Below, in pieces: positions 8,382 to 16,116 of a stretch of 46,319 nt of DNA. Origin of the DNA: a virus; IMG/VR virus record IMGVR_UViG_3300044799_000042, positions 1-46,319 of that record. One strand, given 5' to 3'. How positions within the stretch are numbered: the first letter of the stretch is position 1; each line of letters opens with the position of its first letter. The notes below the pieces were generated by a model that saw only the letters and a program-made list of their open reading frames with translations, was not told where the DNA came from and searched no databases. A program made the position numbers and the translations under genes.

Positions 8382-8552
8382 TTACCTCCCGTCAATCGCA
8401 GGCGAAACCTTCTTGCGAGGCTTCCGCTTGCGGGGTGTCTCGGAAACGGTGACGGCAGGCTTTTCGAGTGCCTGCCGTATCAGTCGGAGTTCATCGAGGA
8501 TCGCTTGGTAAAACTGTTGGTCGTGATCCACGGGCGACTTGGGTTCTATCAT
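8382..8552 (-). CDS. Small 56-residue protein with helical start and basic tail
   Basis: This short gene reads MIEPKSPVDHDQQFYQAI, then a likely coiled helix (LDELRLIRQALEK), and ends with a Lys/Arg cluster (PRKRKPRKKV). Its ATG overlaps the stop of the upstream 60-residue basic protein (ATGA), and AAAGG precedes it, so it is probably translated by coupling. The function is unknown. Charge and position suggest a small head-associated or DNA-binding protein. Confidence 0.6.
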   Translation of the reverse strand: MIEPKSPVDHDQQFYQAILDELRLIRQALEKPAVTVSETPRKRKPRKKVSPAIDGR

Positions 8553-8731
8553 CCTTTCTTCCTCAACTTCCCGAGGGTGATAGCGAGTCTGGCCCTCTTC
8601 CCGGTCTTACCCTTCTTCTTGGCAGCCTTCCGCAACTTGGCAGCGGGGATCTTCTTCCCCTTCTTCGCGCCAAGAGTCTTGCGGAGGTTGCCCTTATGCT
8701 TAATGGCACCGGCAATCCACTTCTCAGCCAT
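8549..8731 (-). CDS. Small Lys-rich basic protein (60 aa)
   Basis: This protein reads MAEKWIAGAIKHKGNLRKTLG and continues with more than a third Lys plus Arg. Similar short proteins beginning with a W-I-x-A-I-K motif and rich in lysine occur near phage structural genes. Their role is not known to me. The strong basicity suggests binding to packaged DNA or another nucleic acid. The ATG follows GGAGGTAAGAAAC. Confidence 0.65.
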   Translation of the reverse strand: MAEKWIAGAIKHKGNLRKTLGAKKGKKIPAAKLRKAAKKKGKTGKRARLAITLGKLRKKG

Positions 8732-8749
8732 GTTTCTTACCTCCAGTGA

Positions 8750-9193
8750 CTAGGCAGGCGGTTCGTCAACGATGAGTCCTTGCAACGCCGCCATCTCCAC
8801 AGCCGTCGCCTCCAACTTGTCGCCCAACTGGTCGAGGGTGAGTGGCTTGAAGTCGAAGGTGACTTCGGTTCCAGCGAGTTCCTGGAATTCCTTATTGACA
8901 GTCACGTCAGCCTCTGGGGTGAAGGCGTAGCGGTAGAGACCTTCGTAGTCTTCCTTCGCCTCGACCCACACGCCGCCTTCGCCCTCCACCATCTTGATGG
9001 GTTGTAGTTTGCTGTCCTTGCGGCAGTATTGTTCGCACAGGCGCACCCGTGACGCATCGAAATCTTTGAACTCCGCAGTCGCCTTCGTGAGGAACTTGCC
9101 CAGCCAGTACGCCGCCTTCACGGGCAAACGCTGAGTGAGTATGCCTTCCAGTGCGTTCACCATAGACTGAAGCTGTCCGAGTTTGAATACCAT
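8750..9193 (-). CDS. DUF1617-like phage protein
   Basis: This 147-residue protein starts MVFKLGQLQSMVNALEGIL. The start at 9193 is preferred over in-frame codons upstream because an AAGGAGG site lies about eleven bases before it. The first half (residues 15-60, with KAAYWLGKFLTKATAEFKDF and RLCEQYCRKD) has the helical, charged pattern of the DUF1617 family. The second half, with TEVTFDFKPLTLDQL, resembles the end of such proteins. Its function is unknown. The gene follows the head-fibre gene after a hairpin. Confidence 0.55.
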   Translation of the reverse strand: MVFKLGQLQSMVNALEGILTQRLPVKAAYWLGKFLTKATAEFKDFDASRVRLCEQYCRKDSKLQPIKMVEGEGGVWVEAKEDYEGLYRYAFTPEADVTVNKEFQELAGTEVTFDFKPLTLDQLGDKLEATAVEMAALQGLIVDEPPA

Positions 9194-9229
9194 TCTTGGG
9201 TCATCCTCCTTGGTTTTTGGGGAAAGGAA

Positions 9230-9255
9230 GGGAGGCCCCATCGGAGGAGCCTCCC
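9230..9255 (-). terminator. Intergenic hairpin below head-fibre gene
   Basis: On the minus strand GGGAGGC pairs with GCCTCCC around a 12-nt loop and is followed by TTCCTTTCC. The poor U-tract makes this a weak or leaky terminator, or an RNA-processing hairpin, between the fibre gene and the DUF1617-like gene. Confidence 0.4.
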
Positions 9256-9262
9256 GGTTGAG

Positions 9263-11395
9263 TTACGCCACACTGTTCAACTCGATGCCGTAGGCCACGC
9301 CGCCGAGGTCAACCTTGAGATACTTCTTGGTGGCGGCATTTGGCGTACCGGTGACGACCATGTCTCTGTCGCCGCCGGGTGTGATAGTGAGGAAGTTGTC
9401 CGGCATATTGATGCCCTGGAAGTGGATCCCGGACTTCGCAACACCCAATTCCTGCAAGGCGCACACGATAAACGCATCGACACCCGTGCCCTTGGTGGTG
9501 TTGAACTTGTGCAGGAATATATTCGAGAAGTAATCGGTCGCGCCCAGTTCCTTCATGTCCACGACCAGTCCGCTGATCAGATTGGTCGCCAGGTTGGGGC
9601 TGCCGCTCAAGGGCATGCGGATGTACATGCCGTTGACGTTGCCCGTCCCGCCTACCGTGACCTGGTCCAGGATGCCGTTAAACCGCGCCGCCGCGCCGCC
9701 CGTCCTATTGCCGCCAGCAGTTACGAGAAGGGAAACCGCGTTCCCGACACCAGTGGCAAACGTGGTGCTGTCGGTCAGGGTGATTCCCAGGCCGTTGGAT
9801 GCCGCCGTGCCCGTTCTGGTGCCGAGAGCCAGGGCAACCGCCCCTGCCGCACTATTGTAGAGGGTCGCTCCGTTGGTAAGTCTCACGTCAGCCGTGGGAG
9901 TGCCCATGCCGTAGGTGTCGAGGCCGTAAGTCCAGTTGCCTGCTGAGGGCGACAGCACGCGCACACCTGAAGCGACCCCTGTGATGGTGCCGCCCAAGTC
10001 CCCACTTACCGAGACGCCGGCAGCCTGAGAACTTGCTGCCAGGGTGCCGCCGGATACCAGGTTCAGCGAGAAGTGCCCGGCTGCCACGATCGCTCGCGCA
10101 CCGCTGGAGTTATCAATGGTCACCCCTGTAGGTATCAGGAAATGACCCCAGACACCCGACAGGTTGCCGCTGCCCGTGTAGTTGGCATATACCCATTGCG
10201 AGGCATGCAAAGCACTGGCAGACACGGGTCCGCTGGCAATAACCTCATTGATAGCGTACCGCACCATGACGTTCTCGGTCGAACCCGTAAGTGCGACTCC
10301 GCCATCGTCAGCGAAGAAACCGTTAGCCTGGTAGTTTGTTTCGGAGAGAGGTATGCCGCTGCCGTGAGCAGCAGCAGATGCGCCGATGAAGATCCCGTGC
10401 TTTGAGGCAGCAGCCGCCGCCGCGTCAGCATGAAGGATGTAAGTCCAGGTTCCCGCCGAAGGTGCCCTTACCCTAAAACCAGAGATGAGACCTCCCGTAA
10501 TCGTCCCGCCGAAGTTGCCTCCGACCGAAACGCCAGCCGCCCGAGAACCGGACGCAAGAGTCGCCCCAGTTGGGATGTCCGCCGAGAAGTGGCCTCCGGC
10601 CATGTCAGCGGTGCCCGAACTGTTGGTAATCGTGACACCCGTTGGCACCAGGAAGGAACCCCATACGCCCGACATACCGCCGGTGCCGGTGTAACTACCA
10701 CGAACCCACATCGAGGCATGAAGCGAGGAAGCAGATGTGGCAAGTCCGCCGGTGTTGGCCTGGGTGATGACGTATCGCACCATGAGGTTCTCAGTAGAAC
10801 CCGCCTCAAGCGCAACCCCGCCGTCGTCGGCGAAGAAGCCGTTACCTTGGAAATGAGCGTTGGATAGCGGGATGCCGTTACCCGCAGTGTTGGATGACGT
10901 GCCGACAGTGATGCCGCTGGTGAGTGAGGATGTGCCTGTGATGGCGATGCTGCCCTTGGTTGCCAGCGAGCCAGTCGTCGCAGTAACCACGAACTTGGTG
11001 GCACCTACGGTGAAGTCGCCTGTGACTCCGAGTGTGCTGGCAATCGCCACGACGCCCGCCGCAGATACCGTGAACTCGGTGGCGTTAGTCCCTACGCCCA
11101 ACGTACTCTTGATCAGCGTGGCCCCCGCCGTGGACACCGTGAACTTATTGGTAACAACCGCAATGCCGCCGTTAAGCGAAGATAGACCCGAAACGGTGAC
11201 GGCACCTGTAACAGTGGCATCGCCCGTCCATGCGAGAGTGCCCATCAGTGTTAGGGTGTCAGCCGAGGCGTCCCACATGAGGTACTTACCGCTTGTGTCA
11301 CCGTAGAAGATGACATCTTCACCAGCACTACCGCCAGACTCGCCGAAGTATGAGTAACCCTGTCCGAAATGCCGCAGTCTTGTAGAACCAGCCAT
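9263..11395 (-). CDS. Fibre-like virion protein with internal duplication
   Basis: This 710-residue protein is dominated by Gly, Thr, Ser, Ala and Val in repeating beta segments. An N-terminal piece (YGDTSGKYLMWDASADTLTL) is found in many phage fibre and structural proteins. Residues about 171-325 and 345-495 are an internal duplication, each beginning G-N/S-GIPLS and containing NGFFADDGGVAL, STEN-MVRY and a closing PSAG-WTY. The gene lies directly below the major capsid gene, so it may be a capsid-surface fibre rather than a tail fibre. That is an inference from gene order. The ATG at 11395 follows GAAAGGGGTAGCAAA. No enzymatic motif is visible. Confidence 0.65.
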   Translation of the reverse strand: MAGSTRLRHFGQGYSYFGESGGSAGEDVIFYGDTSGKYLMWDASADTLTLMGTLAWTGDATVTGAVTVSGLSSLNGGIAVVTNKFTVSTAGATLIKSTLGVGTNATEFTVSAAGVVAIASTLGVTGDFTVGATKFVVTATTGSLATKGSIAITGTSSLTSGITVGTSSNTAGNGIPLSNAHFQGNGFFADDGGVALEAGSTENLMVRYVITQANTGGLATSASSLHASMWVRGSYTGTGGMSGVWGSFLVPTGVTITNSSGTADMAGGHFSADIPTGATLASGSRAAGVSVGGNFGGTITGGLISGFRVRAPSAGTWTYILHADAAAAAASKHGIFIGASAAAHGSGIPLSETNYQANGFFADDGGVALTGSTENVMVRYAINEVIASGPVSASALHASQWVYANYTGSGNLSGVWGHFLIPTGVTIDNSSGARAIVAAGHFSLNLVSGGTLAASSQAAGVSVSGDLGGTITGVASGVRVLSPSAGNWTYGLDTYGMGTPTADVRLTNGATLYNSAAGAVALALGTRTGTAASNGLGITLTDSTTFATGVGNAVSLLVTAGGNRTGGAAARFNGILDQVTVGGTGNVNGMYIRMPLSGSPNLATNLISGLVVDMKELGATDYFSNIFLHKFNTTKGTGVDAFIVCALQELGVAKSGIHFQGINMPDNFLTITPGGDRDMVVTGTPNAATKKYLKVDLGGVAYGIELNSVA

Positions 11396-11429
11396 TTTGC
11401 TACCCCTTTCTATGAGCGAAAACGCAGGA

Positions 11430-11455
11430 GGCGATTGTCGGGGTAGACAACCGCC
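11430..11455 (-). terminator. Hairpin below major capsid gene
   Basis: On the minus strand GGCGGTTGTC pairs with GACAATCGCC (ten pairs including one G-U) around a six-base loop, followed by TCCTGCGTTTT. The distal U-run suggests a leaky terminator or processing site that lowers expression of downstream genes relative to the capsid gene. Confidence 0.55.
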
Positions 11456-11493
11456 CCCTACCTGATGTGGCTATCTCAGGCCGCTTTCGCTAA

Positions 11494-12417
11494 CTAAGCC
11501 ACCTGATTGCCTACCAGCCATCTCCACGACGGAATTCCGAAGCCGTGACGCTCGTAAGCGCCGAAGGTGAGCACCATGGCGTCCTCATCGAGCGTGTCGT
11601 GTGTCTCCAAGGGAATGCGGGTGAACCAGTTGAGGTACATCTTCATCTTCTTGGAGTCAATGCCGAACCAGTTCTTGTGGTTCGTGAGTTCCATCCACAC
11701 GGCCAGACTGTAGCGGCCCTTGTGGAAGTTGCGGTTGTTGTCGGTCACGTCAACCTTGCCCGCGGTGTTGATGATCTCCCAGGCAACCTCTTCGATGTCC
11801 TTGTCAGCGGGGACCAACAGCGTATCAAGGCTGAGGTACGACTTGTTGCCGCGCCCATCCGTGATGTCGCGCATCTGGTCGCGCATAGTGGACACAGCCG
11901 AAGCGGCCATGGCCGTAGTGCCCTTGTTGCTGCCCGCGTAAGTGCTGCTGGCCTTGGAGGGATGATCCGTAGCGCAGAGGGCCTTCGCGTCAGCCAACGC
12001 CGTGGTATCGCCGCTGGAGTACGTCCCAGTGGCGGTGAAGGCGTAGTTGAACGGTTCAGCCGCGTGAGCTTCCTTGGTGCGGTTGTACGACAAACCCATC
12101 TCCGCCGCCATGTTCATAATGGTGCGGTCGCGCCTGTCGTCCCACAATTTCCGCTTGATGTCGATGGACTGCGCCCACTCGGGGAAACTGTAGGTGGTCT
12201 TGTACTCTTCCGTCATCGTGTCCCGAACCATACTGCCGTTCAGCAGTTTGAAGTTGCCGAGGCCGGAGTACGTCATATCGTACTCTTCCTCGCCATCGGC
12301 CTTGCCCGAGTTGTACAGTGTGCCGATCATGCTCTGGAAATCAACGAGCGTGTCAGAGAACCACTTCCTCACATCGGTGAGGCATGCGTTCCGCCAGTTC
12401 TCAGAAACTTGTGCCAT
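11494..12417 (-). CDS. Major capsid protein (HK97-fold, Mu gpT-like)
   Basis: This 307-residue protein lies after the scaffold and decoration genes, the usual place for the coat protein. It contains elements shared with Mu gpT-type coat proteins: a long N-terminal helical and strand part, ALCATDHP near residue 147, LDTLLVPADKDIEEVAWEII (about 198-217), and a late N-R-N-F-H-K-G-R-Y-S segment followed by WFGIDSKKMKM. The ATG at 12417 follows AGGAAGGTGAACTAA. Family assignment rests on these motifs and gene order. The fold is inferred. A hairpin just downstream may keep its transcript level above that of the next gene. Confidence 0.75.
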   Translation of the reverse strand: MAQVSENWRNACLTDVRKWFSDTLVDFQSMIGTLYNSGKADGEEEYDMTYSGLGNFKLLNGSMVRDTMTEEYKTTYSFPEWAQSIDIKRKLWDDRRDRTIMNMAAEMGLSYNRTKEAHAAEPFNYAFTATGTYSSGDTTALADAKALCATDHPSKASSTYAGSNKGTTAMAASAVSTMRDQMRDITDGRGNKSYLSLDTLLVPADKDIEEVAWEIINTAGKVDVTDNNRNFHKGRYSLAVWMELTNHKNWFGIDSKKMKMYLNWFTRIPLETHDTLDEDAMVLTFGAYERHGFGIPSWRWLVGNQVA

Positions 12418-12430
12418 TTAGTTCACCTTC

Positions 12431-13123
12431 CTACAACTCAACACAGTGGTTACCGAACTGATGCACACGCAACTTGCAGAAGACCGTAGTCTCTTTCAGT
12501 TGCGCGTCATAATCGGTGTCCACGATGTTGAGGGATTCGCCGCCAGCGGTGTCGAGGTCGATGCTGGTGCCGTCTGAGTTGAGGTCGAAGCCGTGGCAAG
12601 TCACCGCGCGCTTGCCGGGATAGATGTACCCGGTCATGCCTGAAGCGATGGTGCCGCCCGCGCCCGTAACCGTGCAGTCTCCGCCAGTGTTGACGAAGTC
12701 GGTGATGTCAAGTACGTCGCCCACGCTGAACCCGGTGATGCTGTTGGTACTGACGATGACGATCTTGCCGCCGTTGAATACGTCGTTGGCCGCCGTGAGC
12801 GAAGAGTCTATCCATGAAGTGGCGTCGCCGCTCGTGGTCGTGCTCAGAGTCTTGGGAATATTCTTGAACACGATGTCGGGGTCGGCGTACACCAGGATCT
12901 TGGTGCTGACCTGCCTGCCCGCCGTCGCGCCGTCGTGGGCCTCAGCCGCGATACCGAGAGCGGGAACGTCAAAGTCGGTGCCATCGCTACCTAGAGCCGC
13001 GATGCCTACGCCGACAGTGAACTGAACGATCTCGCCCTTCTCGATTGCCGTGCCTGTGGCGATGTAGAACTCACGCGGGTATATCGGCCCGCGATTTTCC
13101 CTGTATGCCGTCTCAAACGCCAT
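12431..13123 (-). CDS. Capsid decoration/cement-like protein
   Basis: This 230-residue beta-rich protein, beginning MAFETAYRENRGPIYPREFY, sits between scaffold and coat protein genes. In many phages that slot encodes a head decoration or cement protein (DUF2190-like). The segment YIATGTAIEKGEIVQF with a following GIAALGSDG fits small barrel cement proteins. A glycine- and threonine-rich middle (TGGDCTVTGAGGTIASGM) and a C-terminal part follow. The ATG at 13123 follows AAGGAGGTTGCGGAAGC. Assignment by position and composition is moderate. Confidence 0.55.
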   Translation of the reverse strand: MAFETAYRENRGPIYPREFYIATGTAIEKGEIVQFTVGVGIAALGSDGTDFDVPALGIAAEAHDGATAGRQVSTKILVYADPDIVFKNIPKTLSTTTSGDATSWIDSSLTAANDVFNGGKIVIVSTNSITGFSVGDVLDITDFVNTGGDCTVTGAGGTIASGMTGYIYPGKRAVTCHGFDLNSDGTSIDLDTAGGESLNIVDTDYDAQLKETTVFCKLRVHQFGNHCVEL

Positions 13124-13138
13124 GCTTCCGCAACCTCC

Positions 13139-13960
13139 TTAACCGTAACGAACTCCTTTTCTGCCTCTCAGGAAATCGGTGTATTCCTTCAAGTCCTTGA
13201 AGTGACCTTGAGCGACGCGCCGCTCGCCATGCGCCTTCTCCTCTGGTGTGAGGTCCAGCACTTCTGGAGGTGCGGGGGATTCGTCGCTGGGCATGACGCC
13301 GCCCTTGCTGGCCTGTCGTTTGTGTTCCTCGACAGCCTGTTTCTTCAGTTCCTCGGTGAGTTTAGGGTAGTTCAGGCGCAGATACCATGCATAGGCGACT
13401 TCTAGGTCGTTGACGTTGCTCTGTCGGGCAAGGTCAACGATCTCTTTCTCGTGCGCCGCGAAGTGGGGAGCGTCTTTGAGCGTCTCGCGCTGTTCGGAGA
13501 ACTTGGTTTCGGTCTCGAACTTGGCGATCTTCTGCTCCATCCCCTGGATCTGGGTTAGAACCTCGGGGGTGACGCCTTTCTCCTCGGCCACGCGCCTGGT
13601 GCGTTCCTGTTCCAACGCCGTCTGGTAAACCTCGGCGTTGGCATAGCCCGCGAGTTTTGCGGCCTCTTCGAGAGCGGCCTTCAATTGCTCGCGGTGCTGA
13701 ACCACCTTATCGTAGTTCAACCCTTTCTGTAACAGCGTCTTGCGCTCGGACTTGGGAATCTTGCGGACTTCCCGGTTGAATAACACTTCGTCGAATTCCT
13801 CTTCAGCCTGCGGTACTTCGGCTGGTTTGCCTGTGACCTCGGGTTTCGGAGTCTCGACTACCTCTGCGCCTTGCGGTTTCACGTCCTCGGCGGCTGGTGT
13901 GGCCTCCTCGGTAACGGAAACCTCCGGCTTCTCGTCAACTTGGCTGGGTAGAGCCAACAT
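13139..13960 (-). CDS. Scaffolding-like protein
   Basis: This 273-residue acidic, helical protein starts MLALPSQVDEKPEVS. This start at 13960 is preferred because AAGGAGGTTCC lies just before it, with none before the upstream in-frame ATG. An N-terminal Pro/Glu/Ala-rich unstructured part (to about residue 85) is followed by long charged helices (residues 95-240) that look like coiled coils. The C-terminus (EYTDFLRGRKGVRYG) is basic. That pattern and the place between portal and coat protein match internal scaffolds, which guide procapsid assembly and then leave. No protease domain is seen. Confidence 0.65.
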   Translation of the reverse strand: MLALPSQVDEKPEVSVTEEATPAAEDVKPQGAEVVETPKPEVTGKPAEVPQAEEEFDEVLFNREVRKIPKSERKTLLQKGLNYDKVVQHREQLKAALEEAAKLAGYANAEVYQTALEQERTRRVAEEKGVTPEVLTQIQGMEQKIAKFETETKFSEQRETLKDAPHFAAHEKEIVDLARQSNVNDLEVAYAWYLRLNYPKLTEELKKQAVEEHKRQASKGGVMPSDESPAPPEVLDLTPEEKAHGERRVAQGHFKDLKEYTDFLRGRKGVRYG

Positions 13961-14023
13961 GATGCTAGGAACCTCCTTGGTATGGGTTTGCCTGCTATGA
14001 AGCCGCAGGTTGGGCATGGATAA

Positions 14024-14037
14024 GCCCCTTGCGGGGC
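14024..14037 (-). terminator. Short GNRA-loop hairpin above scaffold gene
   Basis: On the minus strand GCCCC-GCAA-GGGGC forms a five-pair hairpin with a GNRA tetraloop between a small basic gene and the scaffold gene. There is no U-tract, so it may act in mRNA stability rather than termination. Confidence 0.35.
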
Positions 14038-14042
14038 AGGGT

Positions 14043-14249
14043 CTACTTCTTTCGGGCCTTGACGGTTCTCTTACTCGGCTTGCGGGGTTTCTTCTTGGAT
14101 ACGCCGCCCTCGCGCTTCTTCATGCGCTGGAATGTGCCCATGATATATTGCCAGTCTCCACCGTGTCCGTTCTCGGCAGCTATCTTTTTCGCTTCGGACC
14201 ACAACCGTTCATCTCGCTTACTCTTAACAACACTAACCGGCAACGGCAC
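14043..14249 (-). CDS. Small basic head-associated protein
   Basis: This protein of about 68 residues contains RLWSEAKKIAAENGH and DWQYIMGTFQRMKK, a pattern I associate with short proteins next to phage portal genes, and ends in a run of Lys and Arg. The start is GTG at 14249 or, with better spacing from AAGGAGG, TTG at 14243. It overlaps the end of the portal gene by 17 bp, implying coupling. The function is unknown. Its basic tail suggests nucleic-acid contact. Confidence 0.6.
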   Translation of the reverse strand: MPLPVSVVKSKRDERLWSEAKKIAAENGHGGDWQYIMGTFQRMKKREGGVSKKKPRKPSKRTVKARKK

Positions 14250-16116
14250 CGCCTCCTTGTGGCTGCGCCCCCTGCGCCTGTTGGAACAACTGCATGACCG
14301 CCTGCGTCCGCGCCTCCGGGCTAGGCAGGGCGTTAATCTGCTGCACTATCTCGGGCGGCAACGACTGCACGAACTGGGCCAACGCCGCGCCCTGGCCGCC
14401 TTGTGGCGTGCCGGGTTGTCCTGCGCCGGTCGTCTGCGCCATCATGCGCTGCAACGTGTCCTGCTTCTTAGGGAAGTCGGGCAGCATGTCGTAGTATCCT
14501 TGCAGGTCGATAGCCTTCCTTGCGAACATCTCGCTCCCCATCTGGAAGAGGAACGACTCGCTCATGGACAAGGATGCGCCAACGTCCACCTTCGCGTTGA
14601 AGTACACCCGGCGCGACTCGCCGGGAGTCTCCGTCCACGCACCATCTACCAGTTTGCGCGGCTTCATCGCCGCCAGTTTAGACGGATTGAACATGAACGA
14701 CTCGACTCCGCCCTCTCCCCGTTTCGTCCACTCGCGATCCGTGGTCACGAACTCGATGAGGTGTTCCACCCACAATTCGATGAGTTCGCGGATACCCTGA
14801 TGCAGGGTGTCTACCCTATCGGTGAGTCCCTTCATCGCTTCTTCGCGGAGGGCCAAGGTCTGCGTGGCCGTCCTGATCGCAGTGGTGGCGCGTCCCTGCG
14901 TCACGTCCCACTGTTTGGTGATGCGGTCAGCGTCTATCATCTTGGCCTCGCGGTAGGCCATGACCTGCGGGTTAGGGCCAGGTCCCTGTATGTGCGCTAT
15001 GGCCTCGCTAACGGGTCCCTTGACGGGTATAAGCAGTTCCGGTTCGCCCGTCAGGGTGTTCTCGGGGTCTTTTATCTTGCCGTGTTGGTACGCGGTCTGC
15101 CCCAGGCCACTCATCTTTATGGCGATGATGAAGTCCTGGTCAAATTTGTTGATGATGTCCTGTATGCCGTCGCGTTTGCCCTCTTCGCCAACGAGGGACT
15201 GCAACTCGCTCCTGCCCCACAGCCTCTTGTCCTTCTGGACGTAGGGGATAAGCACGACCGGGTATCTGCCGTGCTTGTAGAAGCCGTTCTTCTTGCTCTC
15301 GGGGTTGTCGCGTGAGTCCTTCAACAGCACTTCGCCAGCATACCAGGCCACCTGTAACTTATCGTCGTCGTCCTTGTACCAGCGTTCATGCACGTTCACG
15401 CGCTCGCGCTGACCCGCAACCGTGGTCTCGGTGTCGTAGGTATCGGTGTCGCTCGAAGTGTCGGCGACAAGGAGTTCCTCCAACTCGGCCTTGGTGAACC
15501 TGCACAGGGGATCGCGTCCCTTGTCGAAGTATGAGGACGCCCAACGTTTGGTCTGGTTCGCAACGAACTCCATGAACTCAGCCCTCTGTATCTCCCAAGG
15601 GTTAGTGATGTTGGGGTCGGGGAAGAAACATCCGGGATGCACGACGAACAGGTCAAGGTCGCCATCACCATTGTTCTTCTGCGGGTTCCAGGGAGACTTG
15701 AACACGCAGGTGCCAAGTTTCGGCCTGATCCACTCGAACTCACCCAACTTGCGGTGGAAGTCCAGCGCGTCGATGTAGTAGGCCGTTATGTCCGTCATCT
15801 TGGCGGCTTCGTCGGCGAACCCAGGGATGCGCTCCGTCAACGTCGCGGCGATCTTACCCGTCGCGGTGTTGCCGTGAATGGTCTGCAACTTCTCCCAGCA
15901 GATGTTTGTAACCGGCCTGGGTTTCCACTCGTCGCGGGCGATAGGCGTGTCCCACTGGTCATCCTCGACGTACTTGTCATAGCGCGCCCACTTGGTATCC
16001 TCTTCCTCGCGTGCGGACTTGGCGGCTGAATAGTCATCGCGCCACTCGCCCAAGAGTTCCTTCGTCTCTTCGGTACGCACCGCAAGCGCGGTGTCCTTGA
16101 CCTTCTTCGCCGTCAC
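14233..16116 (-). CDS. Portal protein
   Basis: This 627-residue protein begins MTAKKVKDTALAVRTEETKE. The GTG at 16116 follows GGGGAGATGAACC. It overlaps the terminase gene by 4 bp, the usual terminase-portal order. The first 100 residues are helical and charged, followed by PVTNICWEKLQTIHGN and FEWIRPKLGTCVFKSPWNP, the wing-like parts of P22-type portals. Residues around 120-140 carry DLFVVHPGCFFPDPN. The C-terminal 60 residues are Gln, Gly and Ala rich. It forms the ring through which DNA enters and leaves the head. Length and lack of a fused head-morphogenesis domain fit podoviral portals. Confidence 0.8.
   Translation of the reverse strand: MTAKKVKDTALAVRTEETKELLGEWRDDYSAAKSAREEEDTKWARYDKYVEDDQWDTPIARDEWKPRPVTNICWEKLQTIHGNTATGKIAATLTERIPGFADEAAKMTDITAYYIDALDFHRKLGEFEWIRPKLGTCVFKSPWNPQKNNGDGDLDLFVVHPGCFFPDPNITNPWEIQRAEFMEFVANQTKRWASSYFDKGRDPLCRFTKAELEELLVADTSSDTDTYDTETTVAGQRERVNVHERWYKDDDDKLQVAWYAGEVLLKDSRDNPESKKNGFYKHGRYPVVLIPYVQKDKRLWGRSELQSLVGEEGKRDGIQDIINKFDQDFIIAIKMSGLGQTAYQHGKIKDPENTLTGEPELLIPVKGPVSEAIAHIQGPGPNPQVMAYREAKMIDADRITKQWDVTQGRATTAIRTATQTLALREEAMKGLTDRVDTLHQGIRELIELWVEHLIEFVTTDREWTKRGEGGVESFMFNPSKLAAMKPRKLVDGAWTETPGESRRVYFNAKVDVGASLSMSESFLFQMGSEMFARKAIDLQGYYDMLPDFPKKQDTLQRMMAQTTGAGQPGTPQGGQGAALAQFVQSLPPEIVQQINALPSPEARTQAVMQLFQQAQGAQPQGGGAVAG

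Noticed and set aside
14029-15315. Plus-strand ORF of 428 codons
   Set aside because: It is antisense to the portal gene, with a composition expected of a GC-rich shadow frame and no domain.
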